Notes: a model not told the origin generated them from the sequence alone. 10,424 nucleotides of DNA from PVC group bacterium (GCA_003565815.1 PXAS01000162.1:1-10424), one strand, 5' to 3'; counted from the first letter of the stretch, positions 1 through 7,814 are shown. Made by a program: numbers and translations.

Positions 1-56
1 CCTGCGGTATAGCTCCAACAGGGTGTAACTCGCTGGGGAGCGAGTGGGAACTGGAT

Positions 57-100
57 GGCATTCGGCTTTTCGGGGTGCCTTCCGGGGCTCGCCGAATGAC
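57..100. repeat. Extragenic inverted repeat (REP-like hairpin)
   Basis: ATTCGGC at 60-66 is the exact inverse of GCCGAAT at 91-97. The match extends outward with one mismatch, giving arms of about 10 bases. The 24-base interior is GC-rich and contains two TTCCGGGG/TTCGGGG-like stretches. A smaller hairpin, CTCGCT-GGGG-AGCGAG, lies just upstream at 29-44. The form fits a repetitive extragenic palindrome, but only one copy of this sequence is seen in the window. Confidence 0.4.
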
Positions 101-131
101 ATCCGCACTACCCAAGCCTCCATGTTCCTTT

Positions 132-160
132 CTCCGTGTCCTCCGTGTTCTCCGTGGTGA
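132..160. repeat. Three-unit CTCCGTG tandem array
   Basis: CTCCGTG occurs exactly at 132-138, 141-147 and 150-156, a period of 9, and the last unit runs on into GTGGTGA. The plan is three TC(C/A)GTG units with the last ending GTGGT. It matches the array at 391-420 and the two arrays inside the MITE-like element at 8738-8884. Confidence 0.75.
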
Positions 161-361
161 ACAAAAGCCGTTTCAGACAGCCTTTTTCAGCCCTCTATTT
201 TCTACCGGCCAAGCGCTTACGATAAACCGGACTTCAAGATACACGCTTTTTTGTATCATCTTTTTTCGGTGGACCCTAAGCCCGGGAGGCGAAGTCCCGC
301 GATCCAAACATGCTCAACGGCCAGGGTAGCGCGACGGTTCCTTGTCGCGAAGTCAGAAATC

Positions 362-381
362 ATCGGCAAGGGACTGCCGAT
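362..381 (-). terminator. Candidate hairpin downstream of the sirtuin gene
   Basis: ATCGGCA (362-368) pairs with TGCCGAT (375-381) across a 6-base loop. On the minus strand it lies about 40 bases after the sirtuin stop codon. The following bases (GATTTCTGA) are only weakly T-rich, so this is at best an imperfect intrinsic terminator. It could equally be another extragenic palindrome. Confidence 0.3.
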
Positions 382-390
382 CTACGGAAA

Positions 391-422
391 ATCCGTGCCC
401 ATCCGTGCGAATCCGTGGTTTC
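391..422. repeat. Three-unit ATCCGTG tandem array abutting the sirtuin stop codon
   Basis: ATCCGTG occurs exactly at 391-397, 401-407 and 411-417, a period of 10, followed by GTGGTTTCA. It has the same plan as the array at 132-160 and the CAGTG arrays near 8754 and 8854. Read on the minus strand, the sirtuin stop TGA runs straight into AACCACGGATT, the first unit. The stop codon may therefore belong to the repeat. Confidence 0.75.
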
Positions 423-1188
423 AGCCGAACATCGCGGCGGCGTCTGCCACCGCCGTCGGTAGAATTTCCTGCACGTCCCCCTCCAACCGGAGGGTCACAT
501 GCGGCATGCCGTCGTGGGCGGTTTCTCCTTGGTTCACAATCACATATGGCACCCCCATGCGGGCGGCCATGATGGGGAAGGTGGCCGCAGGCTGTACCGC
601 CAAGGTACTGCCCACCGCGATCACCAAATCCACGTCCTCCATCGCCGCCTGCGCGCGCCACAAATCCTCCTGAATCAGATTTTCCCCGAACTGAATCACT
701 CCCGGCTTGAGCACATGACCGCATTCGACACAATCGCCAATCTTGCCCGCCTCCAAATAGGTCCGGTAATAGGAAGCCGCCGCATCCCGAAATCCGCATC
801 CCGCGCACACCACCTGGTCCATGCGTCCGTGCAATTCCACCAGCAAATCCTCCCGGATACCGGAGCGGCGGTGCAACCCGTCAATATTCTGTGAAATCAC
901 CGCCCGCAGTTTCCCCAAGTCCTGAAGCCTGACCAAGGCCAGATGCGCGGGCGTCGGATCCACGCTTCCCCAGCGCATGAAGTCCTCACTCTTTTGCTGC
1001 CAATATTCCCGCCGTTTCTCCGGATCCTCCAAGAACTGGTCCAACGGAATTTCCGGACGCGATTTCCAGATGCCCCGCGGACCCCGGTAATCCGGGATGC
1101 CCGCGCCCGTGCTGATCCCCGCGCCCGTGAACACCACGATCCGTTCCGCCGCCACCAAATGTTCCACCAAAGTCGAAGGAGTATGCAT
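421..1188 (-). CDS. Sir2-family NAD-dependent protein deacylase (sirtuin), class IV-like
   Basis: This is a 255-residue sirtuin of usual bacterial length. Sirtuins remove acyl groups from lysines in cytoplasmic proteins, consuming NAD+. Visible motifs, in order, are the NAD-binding GAGIS (22-26) followed by IPDYRGPRGIW, QNID (100-103) within SQNIDGLHRRSG, the catalytic His120 in LHGR, four zinc cysteines (128, 131, 153, 156) and GSTLAVQPA (193-201). The GPxGxW and DGLHRRSG segments resemble SIRT6/SIRT7 (class IV) more than E. coli CobB; that subclass is inference. The ATG at 1188 follows AAGGGGGAGGC, a plausible but close ribosome-binding site. The gene lies 114 bases downstream of the hemW-like gene on the same strand and could share its transcript. 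No truncation is seen. Its stop codon abuts a repeat array. Confidence 0.93.
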   Translation of the reverse strand: MHTPSTLVEHLVAAERIVVFTGAGISTGAGIPDYRGPRGIWKSRPEIPLDQFLEDPEKRREYWQQKSEDFMRWGSVDPTPAHLALVRLQDLGKLRAVISQNIDGLHRRSGIREDLLVELHGRMDQVVCAGCGFRDAAASYYRTYLEAGKIGDCVECGHVLKPGVIQFGENLIQEDLWRAQAAMEDVDLVIAVGSTLAVQPAATFPIMAARMGVPYVIVNQGETAHDGMPHVTLRLEGDVQEILPTAVADAAAMFG

Positions 1189-1302
1189 GCCTCCCCCTTA
1201 CTCGGAAACCGATTCACCCGCAAACGGAAACTTTGCAATCCTGGTTCAATTTACCGGAAACGGCCGGCATGTCAAAAAACCGATGGCCTCAACGCACGGG
1301 TC

Positions 1303-2466
1303 TCACCGTCCGGGGACGATTTCCCGAAAGAGCGCGTCACTGATCAGGTAGGCGGACGGACGCAACTTCAGTTGGTCGCCCCGGAGGGAGAGCCAATGGT
1401 TTTCGGTCCATTCGGCAAGGCGTTCCTCGGGAATCAGCCCCAGGGGAGGATATCCGGTTTCCCGCGCGAATTTGGACAGGGAAATGCCTTGGGTCAAGCG
1501 CAGTTCCGTGATCAGCCGCTCCCGGGCCTTGGCTTCCGGGGGAAGGGTTTCTTTTGTGGTTTCCGGGGGAACGCCCTTGAACCAGGCTTGGGTCCACAGG
1601 GTGAGGTCGGCGGGGTTGGACCAGCGGGCGCCGCAGTCGTGCGAGTGGGCGGAAGGGCCGCAGCCCATGAATTCGCCTCCCCGCCAGTAGTTGATGTTGT
1701 GGATGCAGGGGTGGTTGCGGGTAAAGCTGAACAGTTCGTACTGTGTGTACCCCAACTCGCGCAATCCTTTGCGAAGGGTCCGGTATTCGAGGTCCGCCTC
1801 CTCGCCTTCCGGTTCCCTGAGAAAGCTTTTGTCGCGCATTTCCGTGAAGGCGGTGCCGGGTTCGAATTCGAGGCTGTACCAGCTCACGTGCTCGGGCTGG
1901 AGTTCGGCCAGGGCGTCCAGATTGGTTTGCAAGGTCCCCGCATTGTTCCCGGGAAGGGCGAAGAGCAAATCGATGCCGAGGTTGCGGATGCCGGCGTCCC
2001 GCAACAGCTGAACGGACCGGCGGGCTTCCCCGGCGGTGTGAATGCGGCCCAGGGTTTCGAGGGTGGGGTCATCGAAACTTTGCACCCCCAGGGAAACGCG
2101 GTCCGCGGAACTTTGGGCAATGAGGTCCGCCATCTCCGTATCCAGGGTGCCGGGATTGGCTTCGAGGGTGAATTCCCGGACCCGGGAGAGATCGACATGA
2201 TGCTCGATCATTTGCAGGAGGCGCCGCAGATCCTCCAGGGGCAGTTCGGTGGGGGTGCCGCCGCCGACGTAGACGGTGTCGGGCCGGAAGGAAGCGGGCA
2301 GGGCGCGCAGCTCCGTTTCCAGCGCCTGTAGATATCCCCGGTGTTTGAGGGAGCGGAAGTCGCGCAGGCGTTTGGGCAGCGGGCCTTCTCCGAGGGGCAC
2401 GATGTAAAAATCGCAATACAAGCACCGGCGCACGCAAAAAGGAACATGGAGGTAGAGGCCGGGCAT
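1303..2466 (-). CDS. hemW: HemW-like radical SAM protein (coproporphyrinogen oxidase-related, probable haem chaperone)
   Basis: This 387-residue protein has the usual HemW length and layout. The radical SAM motif lies very near the N-terminus: PFCVRRCLYCDFY, with Cys11, Cys15 and Cys18 binding the 4Fe-4S cluster. The residues after the third cysteine (DF) match HemW rather than the extra cysteine of HemN. GGGTPT (68-73) is the SAM-binding glycine motif. VSLGVQSF (124-131), GIDLLFALPG (164-173) and the C-terminal NYWRGGEFMGCGPSAHS region (259-275) are family signatures. HemW family members bind haem and are thought to deliver it to target proteins rather than oxidise coproporphyrinogen; which applies here is inference. 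The start lies 29 bases after the M3 peptidase stop, with no clear Shine-Dalgarno site, which favours co-transcription with the peptidase. No defects are visible. Confidence 0.93.
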   Translation of the reverse strand: MPGLYLHVPFCVRRCLYCDFYIVPLGEGPLPKRLRDFRSLKHRGYLQALETELRALPASFRPDTVYVGGGTPTELPLEDLRRLLQMIEHHVDLSRVREFTLEANPGTLDTEMADLIAQSSADRVSLGVQSFDDPTLETLGRIHTAGEARRSVQLLRDAGIRNLGIDLLFALPGNNAGTLQTNLDALAELQPEHVSWYSLEFEPGTAFTEMRDKSFLREPEGEEADLEYRTLRKGLRELGYTQYELFSFTRNHPCIHNINYWRGGEFMGCGPSAHSHDCGARWSNPADLTLWTQAWFKGVPPETTKETLPPEAKARERLITELRLTQGISLSKFARETGYPPLGLIPEERLAEWTENHWLSLRGDQLKLRPSAYLISDALFREIVPGR

Positions 2467-2495
2467 GGCGGGGCGGGGGAGATGACGGTTCCGTC

Positions 2496-4538
2496 TTACT
2501 CGGCGGACAGGAGGCCGTCGCGTCGCAACAGGGCGTCGGGATCGGGTTCGCGTCCACGGAATGCCTGGAACAGTTCCATGGGCGGGCGGCTTCCGCCCTT
2601 GGAGAGAATGTTTTCGCGCAGACTTTCGGCGGTGGCGGGATCAAAGAGTCCTTTTTCCTTGAAGACGCTGAAGACGTCCGCTTCCAGGACTTCCGCCCAT
2701 TTGTAGCTGTAGTATCCGGCGGAGTATCCGCCGGAAAAAATATGCTGAAACGAGGGGGACATGGCGGTGCCCGGTTGGGGCGGAAACAATTGGAATTCAC
2801 GGGTGGCTTCCCGTTCGAAGGCAATCAAATCCGGGCCCAGCGCTTCCGGCGGGGTCGTGTACCAGGCCAGGTCGAGCATGCCGAAATTCAATTGTCGGGC
2901 CGCCTGATAGCCCTTCAGAAACGTCTGGCTGGCCTGGATGCGTTCGATGTAGCTTTCGGGAATGGCTTCGCCGGTTTCATGATGCAGGGCGAATTCCCGG
3001 AGAAATTCCGGTTCCGTGAGCCAATTTTCCATTAGTTGCGAGGGAAGCTCCACGAAATCCCAGAACACATGCGTGCCCGCCACGGAGCGGCAGGTACATT
3101 CGCTGAGCAATTCGTGCAGGGCATGGCCGAATTCGTGAAAAAGGGTGCTGGCTTCGTCCAAGGTCAGCAAAGCCGGACCCTCCGAGGGCGGGGTGAAATT
3201 CGCGACGATGACCACGTCCGGCCGCTGAACGCTTCCGCTCCAAAGGCCCTGGCCAAGCAGGTTGTTCATCCAGGCGCCCGGGCGTTTGGTGGGGCGCGGG
3301 AAGGGATCCAGATACAAATGGCCGATCAAGCGCTTGTTCCGTAGGTCCTCGACCCGGTAAGCCTTGACGTCTTCGCGGTACACCGGGAGCGCATCGGTGG
3401 GGACAAACTGCAAATGGAACAACTTCCGACAGAGCGCGAACACCGCGTTCAGGGTGGATTCGTATTCAAAATAGGGGCGCAAGGCTTCCTGATCGAGGTC
3501 GTACTTGGCTTTTTTCAGTTTTTCGGCGTAGTAGGCGAAATCCCACGGGTGCAGTTCGCGTTCGCCCGTGAGGGATTCTTTGTGGGCGCGCACCTCTTCC
3601 AGGTCTTTGCGGGCCGCGGGCATGACCACGGGGAAGAGCCGCTCGTAAAAGGCCTGCAGGGTTTCCAGATCCCGGGCCATGCGGCGCTCCAGCACATAGG
3701 CGGCGTGGTTTTCATCGCCCAGTAATTTCGCGCGGCGGTCGCGCAGCTCCAGAATTTCCCGGATCAGGTGAAGGTTCTCGTGTTCTCCCTCCACGCAACG
3801 GGATTGGTAGGCCAGATACATCCGCTTGCGCAAATCCGCGTCCGGGGCGTAAGTCATGAACGCGATGAAACTCGGCATATCGAGGGTGAACTTCCACTCG
3901 CCGGCCCGGTTTTCCGCCTCCGCGGCTTTTCGGGCCGTGGAGCGGGCGCCGGCGGGAAGGGGCGCCACGATGCGTTCATCCTCCACCCAGAGCGCGTAGG
4001 CCTGGGTGGCCTTGAGCACGTTTTCCGCGAAGTTGGGGGAGCAGACGCTGAGGCGCTGATCGATTTCCCGCAACGTTTTTTGTTCTTCGGGGGGTAAAAG
4101 CGCGCCATTTCTGGCGAAGTGAAGGTGATGGTTTTCCAGGGCCGTGAGCTGTTCCGGATCGAGCCGCGCATCTTGCCGCTGGTGGTAAAGCGTTTCCACC
4201 CGTTTTGAAAGCACCGGGTTGAGACTGACATCATTTCCGAATTTGGCCAGCATGGGGGGGATTTCCCGGCTCAACGCCTGCAGTTCCGGCCCGCCGTCCA
4301 CGTTCAGCAAATGGAAGAAAACCGAAGAAATGCGGTCGGCCCACTCATCCGCGGCCTCCAGCGCGAGAATGGTATTGGCGAATGTGGGCGTTTCCGGATT
4401 GGATTCAATCGCCTGGATTTGTCCTCGGGCTGCCTCCAGCGCTTTTTCCAGGGCGGGGACAATGTGTTCCGGGCGTACCGTAGCAAAGGGAAGGGGATGG
4501 TGGCGAAATTGGAGTTCAAGCAGCGGGTTGTCGTTCAT
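2496..4538 (-). CDS. M3-family zinc oligopeptidase (oligopeptidase A / Dcp-like)
   Basis: This cytoplasmic zinc peptidase degrades short peptides. From the ATG at 4538 it is 680 residues, matching oligopeptidase A in length. The frame extends upstream to a TTG at 4574, but MNDNPLLELQ is the natural family N-terminus and a G-rich stretch (GGGGG) lies just before this ATG. The zinc site HEFGH is at about residues 468-472 in LFHEFGHALHEL. The third ligand is the Glu of DFVELPSQ, 29 residues after the first His as in thimet oligopeptidase. The C-terminal GGYSAGYYSYKWAE segment supplies the substrate-binding tyrosines. No signal peptide is seen, in keeping with a cytoplasmic enzyme. OpdA/PrlC and Dcp cannot be told apart by eye. 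It is the first gene of the minus-strand set, followed by the hemW-like gene after 29 bases. Confidence 0.95.
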   Translation of the reverse strand: MNDNPLLELQFRHHPLPFATVRPEHIVPALEKALEAARGQIQAIESNPETPTFANTILALEAADEWADRISSVFFHLLNVDGGPELQALSREIPPMLAKFGNDVSLNPVLSKRVETLYHQRQDARLDPEQLTALENHHLHFARNGALLPPEEQKTLREIDQRLSVCSPNFAENVLKATQAYALWVEDERIVAPLPAGARSTARKAAEAENRAGEWKFTLDMPSFIAFMTYAPDADLRKRMYLAYQSRCVEGEHENLHLIREILELRDRRAKLLGDENHAAYVLERRMARDLETLQAFYERLFPVVMPAARKDLEEVRAHKESLTGERELHPWDFAYYAEKLKKAKYDLDQEALRPYFEYESTLNAVFALCRKLFHLQFVPTDALPVYREDVKAYRVEDLRNKRLIGHLYLDPFPRPTKRPGAWMNNLLGQGLWSGSVQRPDVVIVANFTPPSEGPALLTLDEASTLFHEFGHALHELLSECTCRSVAGTHVFWDFVELPSQLMENWLTEPEFLREFALHHETGEAIPESYIERIQASQTFLKGYQAARQLNFGMLDLAWYTTPPEALGPDLIAFEREATREFQLFPPQPGTAMSPSFQHIFSGGYSAGYYSYKWAEVLEADVFSVFKEKGLFDPATAESLRENILSKGGSRPPMELFQAFRGREPDPDALLRRDGLLSAE

Positions 4539-4837
4539 ATCCCCCGTATATGCCCCGCCGATTTCAGAAAGCAAGGGATGTTTCTCGGGACTTTTCCCGT
4601 TTGCTAGAGCCCGTCAACCAGAAATCTTCGTATGGCTTTGGTCTGTTTTGTAGGGGCTTTCGTCCGCAAAAATAACGCTAAACCCCGCATCGAGACCTGA
4701 AGCTGAGAAAAAAAACCAGTTGTTGTTCAAAAAGTTTATTTCCGTGGGCGAGGATAAGAACTTTCCGCGATTTAGGCTTAACTTTACCATTTTTCGGGGT
4801 ATCTTCTTTGCGTTACAACCCAACCTAAAGATCAGTC
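4539..4837. promoter_or_regulatory. Divergent intergenic region between the peptidase and barrel-protein genes
   Basis: This AT-richer stretch of about 300 bases separates divergent starts and must hold promoters for both sides, though I cannot assign -35/-10 pairs with confidence. A small hairpin, CGGGA-CTTT-TCCCG, lies at 4586-4599. A-rich and T-rich runs occur at 4708-4715 and 4729-4741. Open frames here (for example 4614-4823, minus strand) have no protein-like features. Confidence 0.35.
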
Positions 4838-6349
4838 ATGAAATACCAGACACGAAACAAATTGGAACACGGAACCAGCTTCTTCATTTCCGTCATTGTC
4901 AACAGCGTCTTGCTGTTGGGAATGTTGCATTTTATCACCATGGAACCGGATGACACCTCCGAGACCACCACGGTGATGGTGATTGATGAGGAAGAATTTG
5001 TCGAACTCGACGACCCCATCGAAGAGGAAATCATCGAGGAACCCTTGGACATGGAAGAATTCGTGGACGTCGATCTACCGACCTTTGAAACGGAAATCGA
5101 CACCTCATTTGACGTGGAACCCGAAGTGGTGCAGACCCCCACGGACACCAACGTCAATGAATTGAGCAGCTTGCTCAGCGATATTGTCAGCCCCGTGCAA
5201 ATGACCAACCTGATGCCCGGTCGCACGTCCGCGGCCCGACAGGCGGCTTTGAACCGGTATGCGGGCGGACGCGGCGGCGCCACCGAAGCCGCCGTGCAAC
5301 GCGCCTTGCAATGGTTGGCAAGCGTACAGCGTGCCGACGGATCCTGGGGCAAGGATTCCAGTGCCGGGAGCGGGAACGCGGGATACACCGGGCTGGCGTT
5401 GCTGACCTTTCTCTCCAACGGGCAAACGCCGAGTTCCGCCGAATATGGACAAACCGTGAGCCGGGCAATCCGGTATTTGGTGGAAGATCAGGGCGCCGAC
5501 GGAAAATTCCAGTCCGGAAGCGAGGTTTATGCCCATCCCATGGCGACCTACGCGCTTGCCGAAGCGTACACCATGACCAACAACCGACTGTTGCGGGAAC
5601 CCCTGCTGAAGGCGGCCAGAGTGATCATCGAAAACCAAATGGAGGATGGCGGCTTTCCAGGTCCCGGTGGAAACCCCGGTTATCACTACGGCGGTGGCGG
5701 ACGCAGCGACAACTCCGTGAATGCCTGGCACGTGCAGTGCATGAAAGCCCTGGAAATTGCCTCGCGTACCCACAATTTGGAATTCCCCGGTCTGAACCAA
5801 GCGCTTCAAAAGGCCATGGACGGCATGATGGCCCTGAGTAGTCAGAGGTCCAACGGTCTGGCTTTCGAATACACAAGGGCAAATTCCGGGTCGCGCCATA
5901 TTTTGACGGCCGCCGGGGCCTTGGCCCTGCAATTCACCGGACGCGGGAACAGCCGCGCCTCCAGCCAATCCCTGAATTTCATCACCCAAGGGTCTCCGCC
6001 CGAGTGGGGCAACAGCCCCAATCCCCGTGAATACGGCGGCACCATCAATCTCTGGTACTATGCGATTCAAGCGTTGTTTCACAACAATCCCGATGGGCGT
6101 GCCTTCCAGGAATACAACCGCGGCATGGCCGAAGCGTTGATTGCCAACCAGCATGAGCGAGGGTATTGGAATTGTTTCACTCGACGAGGCAGCGGCCAGG
6201 GGCCGGTCTACAACACCACCCTCGCGGCGCTTTCACTGATGGTGTATTATCGGTACCTTCCCACCACACAGGCCAATCAGATTCAGGCCCGCCCCCCCCA
6301 ACGGGAACAAATCCCTGATGACGACGATATCATCACGATTACCCTGTAA
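4838..6349 (+). CDS. Membrane-anchored protein with acidic linker and prenyltransferase/squalene-cyclase-like repeat domain
   Basis: This 503-residue protein has three parts. A short cytoplasmic N-terminus is followed by one membrane segment (about 15-34). Next comes an extremely acidic linker: 26 Asp/Glu among residues 37-97, and no Lys or Arg at all from 9 to 128. From about 150 to 475 there is an alpha/alpha barrel of the prenyltransferase/squalene oxidase repeat type. Repeat units include AVQRALQWLASVQRADGSWG (152-171), AIRYLVEDQGADGKF (210-224) and ARVIIENQMEDGGFPG (260-275), each with a Q-x-x-DG core. The tail ends DDDDIITITL. The anchor-plus-linker recalls TonB, but no TonB C-terminal domain or adjacent exbB/exbD is seen. 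I see no DCTAE-type cyclase motif, so enzymatic activity is doubtful and a periplasmic binding or scaffold role is as likely. The function is unknown. There is no clear Shine-Dalgarno site before the ATG. Confidence 0.85.
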   Translation: MKYQTRNKLEHGTSFFISVIVNSVLLLGMLHFITMEPDDTSETTTVMVIDEEEFVELDDPIEEEIIEEPLDMEEFVDVDLPTFETEIDTSFDVEPEVVQTPTDTNVNELSSLLSDIVSPVQMTNLMPGRTSAARQAALNRYAGGRGGATEAAVQRALQWLASVQRADGSWGKDSSAGSGNAGYTGLALLTFLSNGQTPSSAEYGQTVSRAIRYLVEDQGADGKFQSGSEVYAHPMATYALAEAYTMTNNRLLREPLLKAARVIIENQMEDGGFPGPGGNPGYHYGGGGRSDNSVNAWHVQCMKALEIASRTHNLEFPGLNQALQKAMDGMMALSSQRSNGLAFEYTRANSGSRHILTAAGALALQFTGRGNSRASSQSLNFITQGSPPEWGNSPNPREYGGTINLWYYAIQALFHNNPDGRAFQEYNRGMAEALIANQHERGYWNCFTRRGSGQGPVYNTTLAALSLMVYYRYLPTTQANQIQARPPQREQIPDDDDIITITL

Positions 6350-6371
6350 GGGTTCGTCCGGAATTAGCTGT

Positions 6372-6386
6372 CAGGGCCGAGCCCTG
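6372..6386. terminator. Short hairpin between convergent genes
   Basis: CAGGGC (6372-6377) and GCCCTG (6381-6386) form a perfect 6-base stem with a CGA loop, in the 40-base gap between the stop of the barrel protein and the stop of nrfA. It starts 3 bases after the nrfA stop. There is no U-tract on either strand, so it is a weak candidate for a bidirectional terminator. Confidence 0.35.
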
Positions 6387-6389
6387 CGA

Positions 6390-7814
6390 TTATTGCTCTT
6401 GCCAGCGCATGGCCGCGATTTGACCCTGCCGGGCCAAGTTGGCGGCGTTGCCGAGAATCCTCGCGGTTTCCTGGGGCGCGTGGAAGCCCATGGAGTTTTC
6501 CGAGACGATGAAATCCAAATACCACTGTGATTGACGTTGCAGGGTCAGGGCCGCCTTCAATTGCTCGTCGGTGGCGCCCGCCTCCCGGGCTTGAACAATG
6601 GCATGGATCATGTCTTCCACCGCTTCCCCGGCGTTGTGAAGCAATTCCAGGTGACGGTCTTGAATGGTGTCCACGCGTGAAAGCAGTTCTTGCTCGGGGA
6701 CCGCGTGACAGGTTTGGCAGGCGCGGTTGACGTTCAGCAATGGGCTTCTTACCCAGTGGTCGGTGATTTTCGCGGCGCCGTCCCGCATGTAGGGCATGTG
6801 GCAATCCGAGCAGGAAACCCCCGCACGGGCATGGGTGCCTTGGCTCCAAATTTCGAATTCCGGATGTTGCGCCTTGAAAAGTTTTGCCCCGGTGAGAGCG
6901 TGGGTGTAGTCATAGAACGCCTCCCCATCCGGGAATTCGGTCTCTTCCCAGTATTGTTCCGCGTTTTCGACGGTGAGTCCTTTTCCCCAAGGGAAGGTGA
7001 GGGGCATGTTGGTGGCGCAGTAATATTCCACGTGGCACTGTGCGCAGACATAAGAGCGCATTTCATTGCGAAAAGAATCCGCGTTGGGTTCATAGGGTTC
7101 GGCACGGTTCCCCCGGCGCCACCGTTCGATGGATTCCAGGTGGGGCACGGGGGCGTCCGAAGCGGCCAGTTTTTGGATGCCTTGAATGAATCCGGGACGG
7201 GTCACCCGCAATTGCATAGTGTCGGGGTCGTGACAATCCACGCAGGACACCGGATGGGCGTGGCCCATTTCGTGCAGCATTTCGTTGGCTTCCTCGTATT
7301 TCAAGGCGTAGCTCCGCTCGAAGCCCAGCATGGCGTCTCCATCTCCCAATTCGCGGTACAGGGGCATGACGGAAGCATGGCAATGCAGGCAGGAACCGGA
7401 TTGTTGGGCGGCGGAGAGGCGAGCGGTTTGCTCCTGGTCTTTGAGCATGAAGGCATGTCCGCGGCGTTCGCGGTAGTCGACGGCAAAGGCATACCCCTGA
7501 AACATGGGCGTCAACCAGGGAAAAATTTCCGCTTTTTGCGGGGGCAGGGATTCGCTGCCGCCGTGGCCACCAAAACGGGTGCGGGTGGGCTCGGCGGTTC
7601 GCAAATACTGATCGTATTGCCGCGGCCAGTTCAAGCCCCATACGGAAGCATCCGTAGTGTCCTCCGTCACCTCCACCACCCGCTGATAGGGGCGGGCCGC
7701 CTCGTGCTTGCGCTGCTGGATGTTCATGAGGAGCGCCGTCACCGCCACCGTGGCGCAGGCGGTGCCCAGATAGGCGAGCAGAAAAATTAGGCGGATTTTG
7801 TTACGTTTACTCAT
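6390..7814 (-). CDS. nrfA: Cytochrome c nitrite reductase catalytic subunit NrfA (pentaheme, all-CXXCH type)
   Basis: NrfA reduces nitrite to ammonium with six electrons in the periplasm. The 474-residue protein has an N-terminal hydrophobic segment (about 8-30) and five haem c motifs: CLHCH (142-146), CVDCH (191-195), CAQCH (257-261), CSDCH (335-339) and CQTCH (366-370). The first, active-site haem has CXXCH instead of the classical CXXCK, so its proximal ligand would be His146 rather than Lys. Probable catalytic residues are Arg118 (RGHA), Tyr264 or Tyr265 (CHVEYY) and His328 (THARAGVSC). Lys314 and Gln316 (KAQHPEF) plus Glu263 match the usual calcium site. The C-terminal SENSMGFHAPQE supplies the distal His. 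The ATG overlaps the nrfH stop (ATGA) and follows GGAG by 6 bases, so the pair is translationally coupled. Only the haem 1 motif is non-standard. Confidence 0.97.
   Translation of the reverse strand: MSKRNKIRLIFLLAYLGTACATVAVTALLMNIQQRKHEAARPYQRVVEVTEDTTDASVWGLNWPRQYDQYLRTAEPTRTRFGGHGGSESLPPQKAEIFPWLTPMFQGYAFAVDYRERRGHAFMLKDQEQTARLSAAQQSGSCLHCHASVMPLYRELGDGDAMLGFERSYALKYEEANEMLHEMGHAHPVSCVDCHDPDTMQLRVTRPGFIQGIQKLAASDAPVPHLESIERWRRGNRAEPYEPNADSFRNEMRSYVCAQCHVEYYCATNMPLTFPWGKGLTVENAEQYWEETEFPDGEAFYDYTHALTGAKLFKAQHPEFEIWSQGTHARAGVSCSDCHMPYMRDGAAKITDHWVRSPLLNVNRACQTCHAVPEQELLSRVDTIQDRHLELLHNAGEAVEDMIHAIVQAREAGATDEQLKAALTLQRQSQWYLDFIVSENSMGFHAPQETARILGNAANLARQGQIAAMRWQEQ

Larger units (their letters stand above)
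1..420. other. Intergenic region with hairpins and short repeats; no supported gene
   Basis: I see no protein-like reading frame here: the open frames lack recognisable motifs and cover hairpins and tandem repeats. The region holds an inverted repeat at 60-97, a CCGTG array at 132-156, a CGGGA/TCCCG hairpin at 283-299, a CGCGAC/GTCGCG hairpin at 330-349, an ATCGGCA/TGCCGAT hairpin at 362-381 and a second CCGTG array at 391-417. It looks like a repeat-rich extragenic spacer downstream of the sirtuin gene. The left boundary gene is outside the window. Confidence 0.6.

Noticed and set aside
75..673. Overlapping plus-strand open frames at the left end (84, 140 and 76 residues)
   Set aside because: They run through repeats or antisense to the sirtuin gene, have no family features, and their composition looks like frame shadows.
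943..2331. A 462-residue plus-strand frame opposite the hemW-like and sirtuin genes
   Set aside because: It is a Gly/Pro/Phe-rich antisense shadow of two well-supported genes.
4727..4741. The 15-mer TCAAAAAGTTTATTT, also present exactly at 8411-8425, as a shared promoter element
   Set aside because: Its orientation relative to the neighbouring genes is opposite at the two sites, the second copy lies in the toxin remnant's coding sequence, and an AT-rich 15-mer match is not far from chance.
4614..4823. A 69-residue minus-strand frame in the divergent intergenic region
   Set aside because: No motif and no good ribosome-binding site, in an AT-rich promoter-like stretch.
4838..6349. Assignment as squalene-hopene cyclase
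   Set aside because: The protein is too short for that enzyme, has an unusual membrane anchor and acidic linker, and lacks a visible DxDD catalytic motif.
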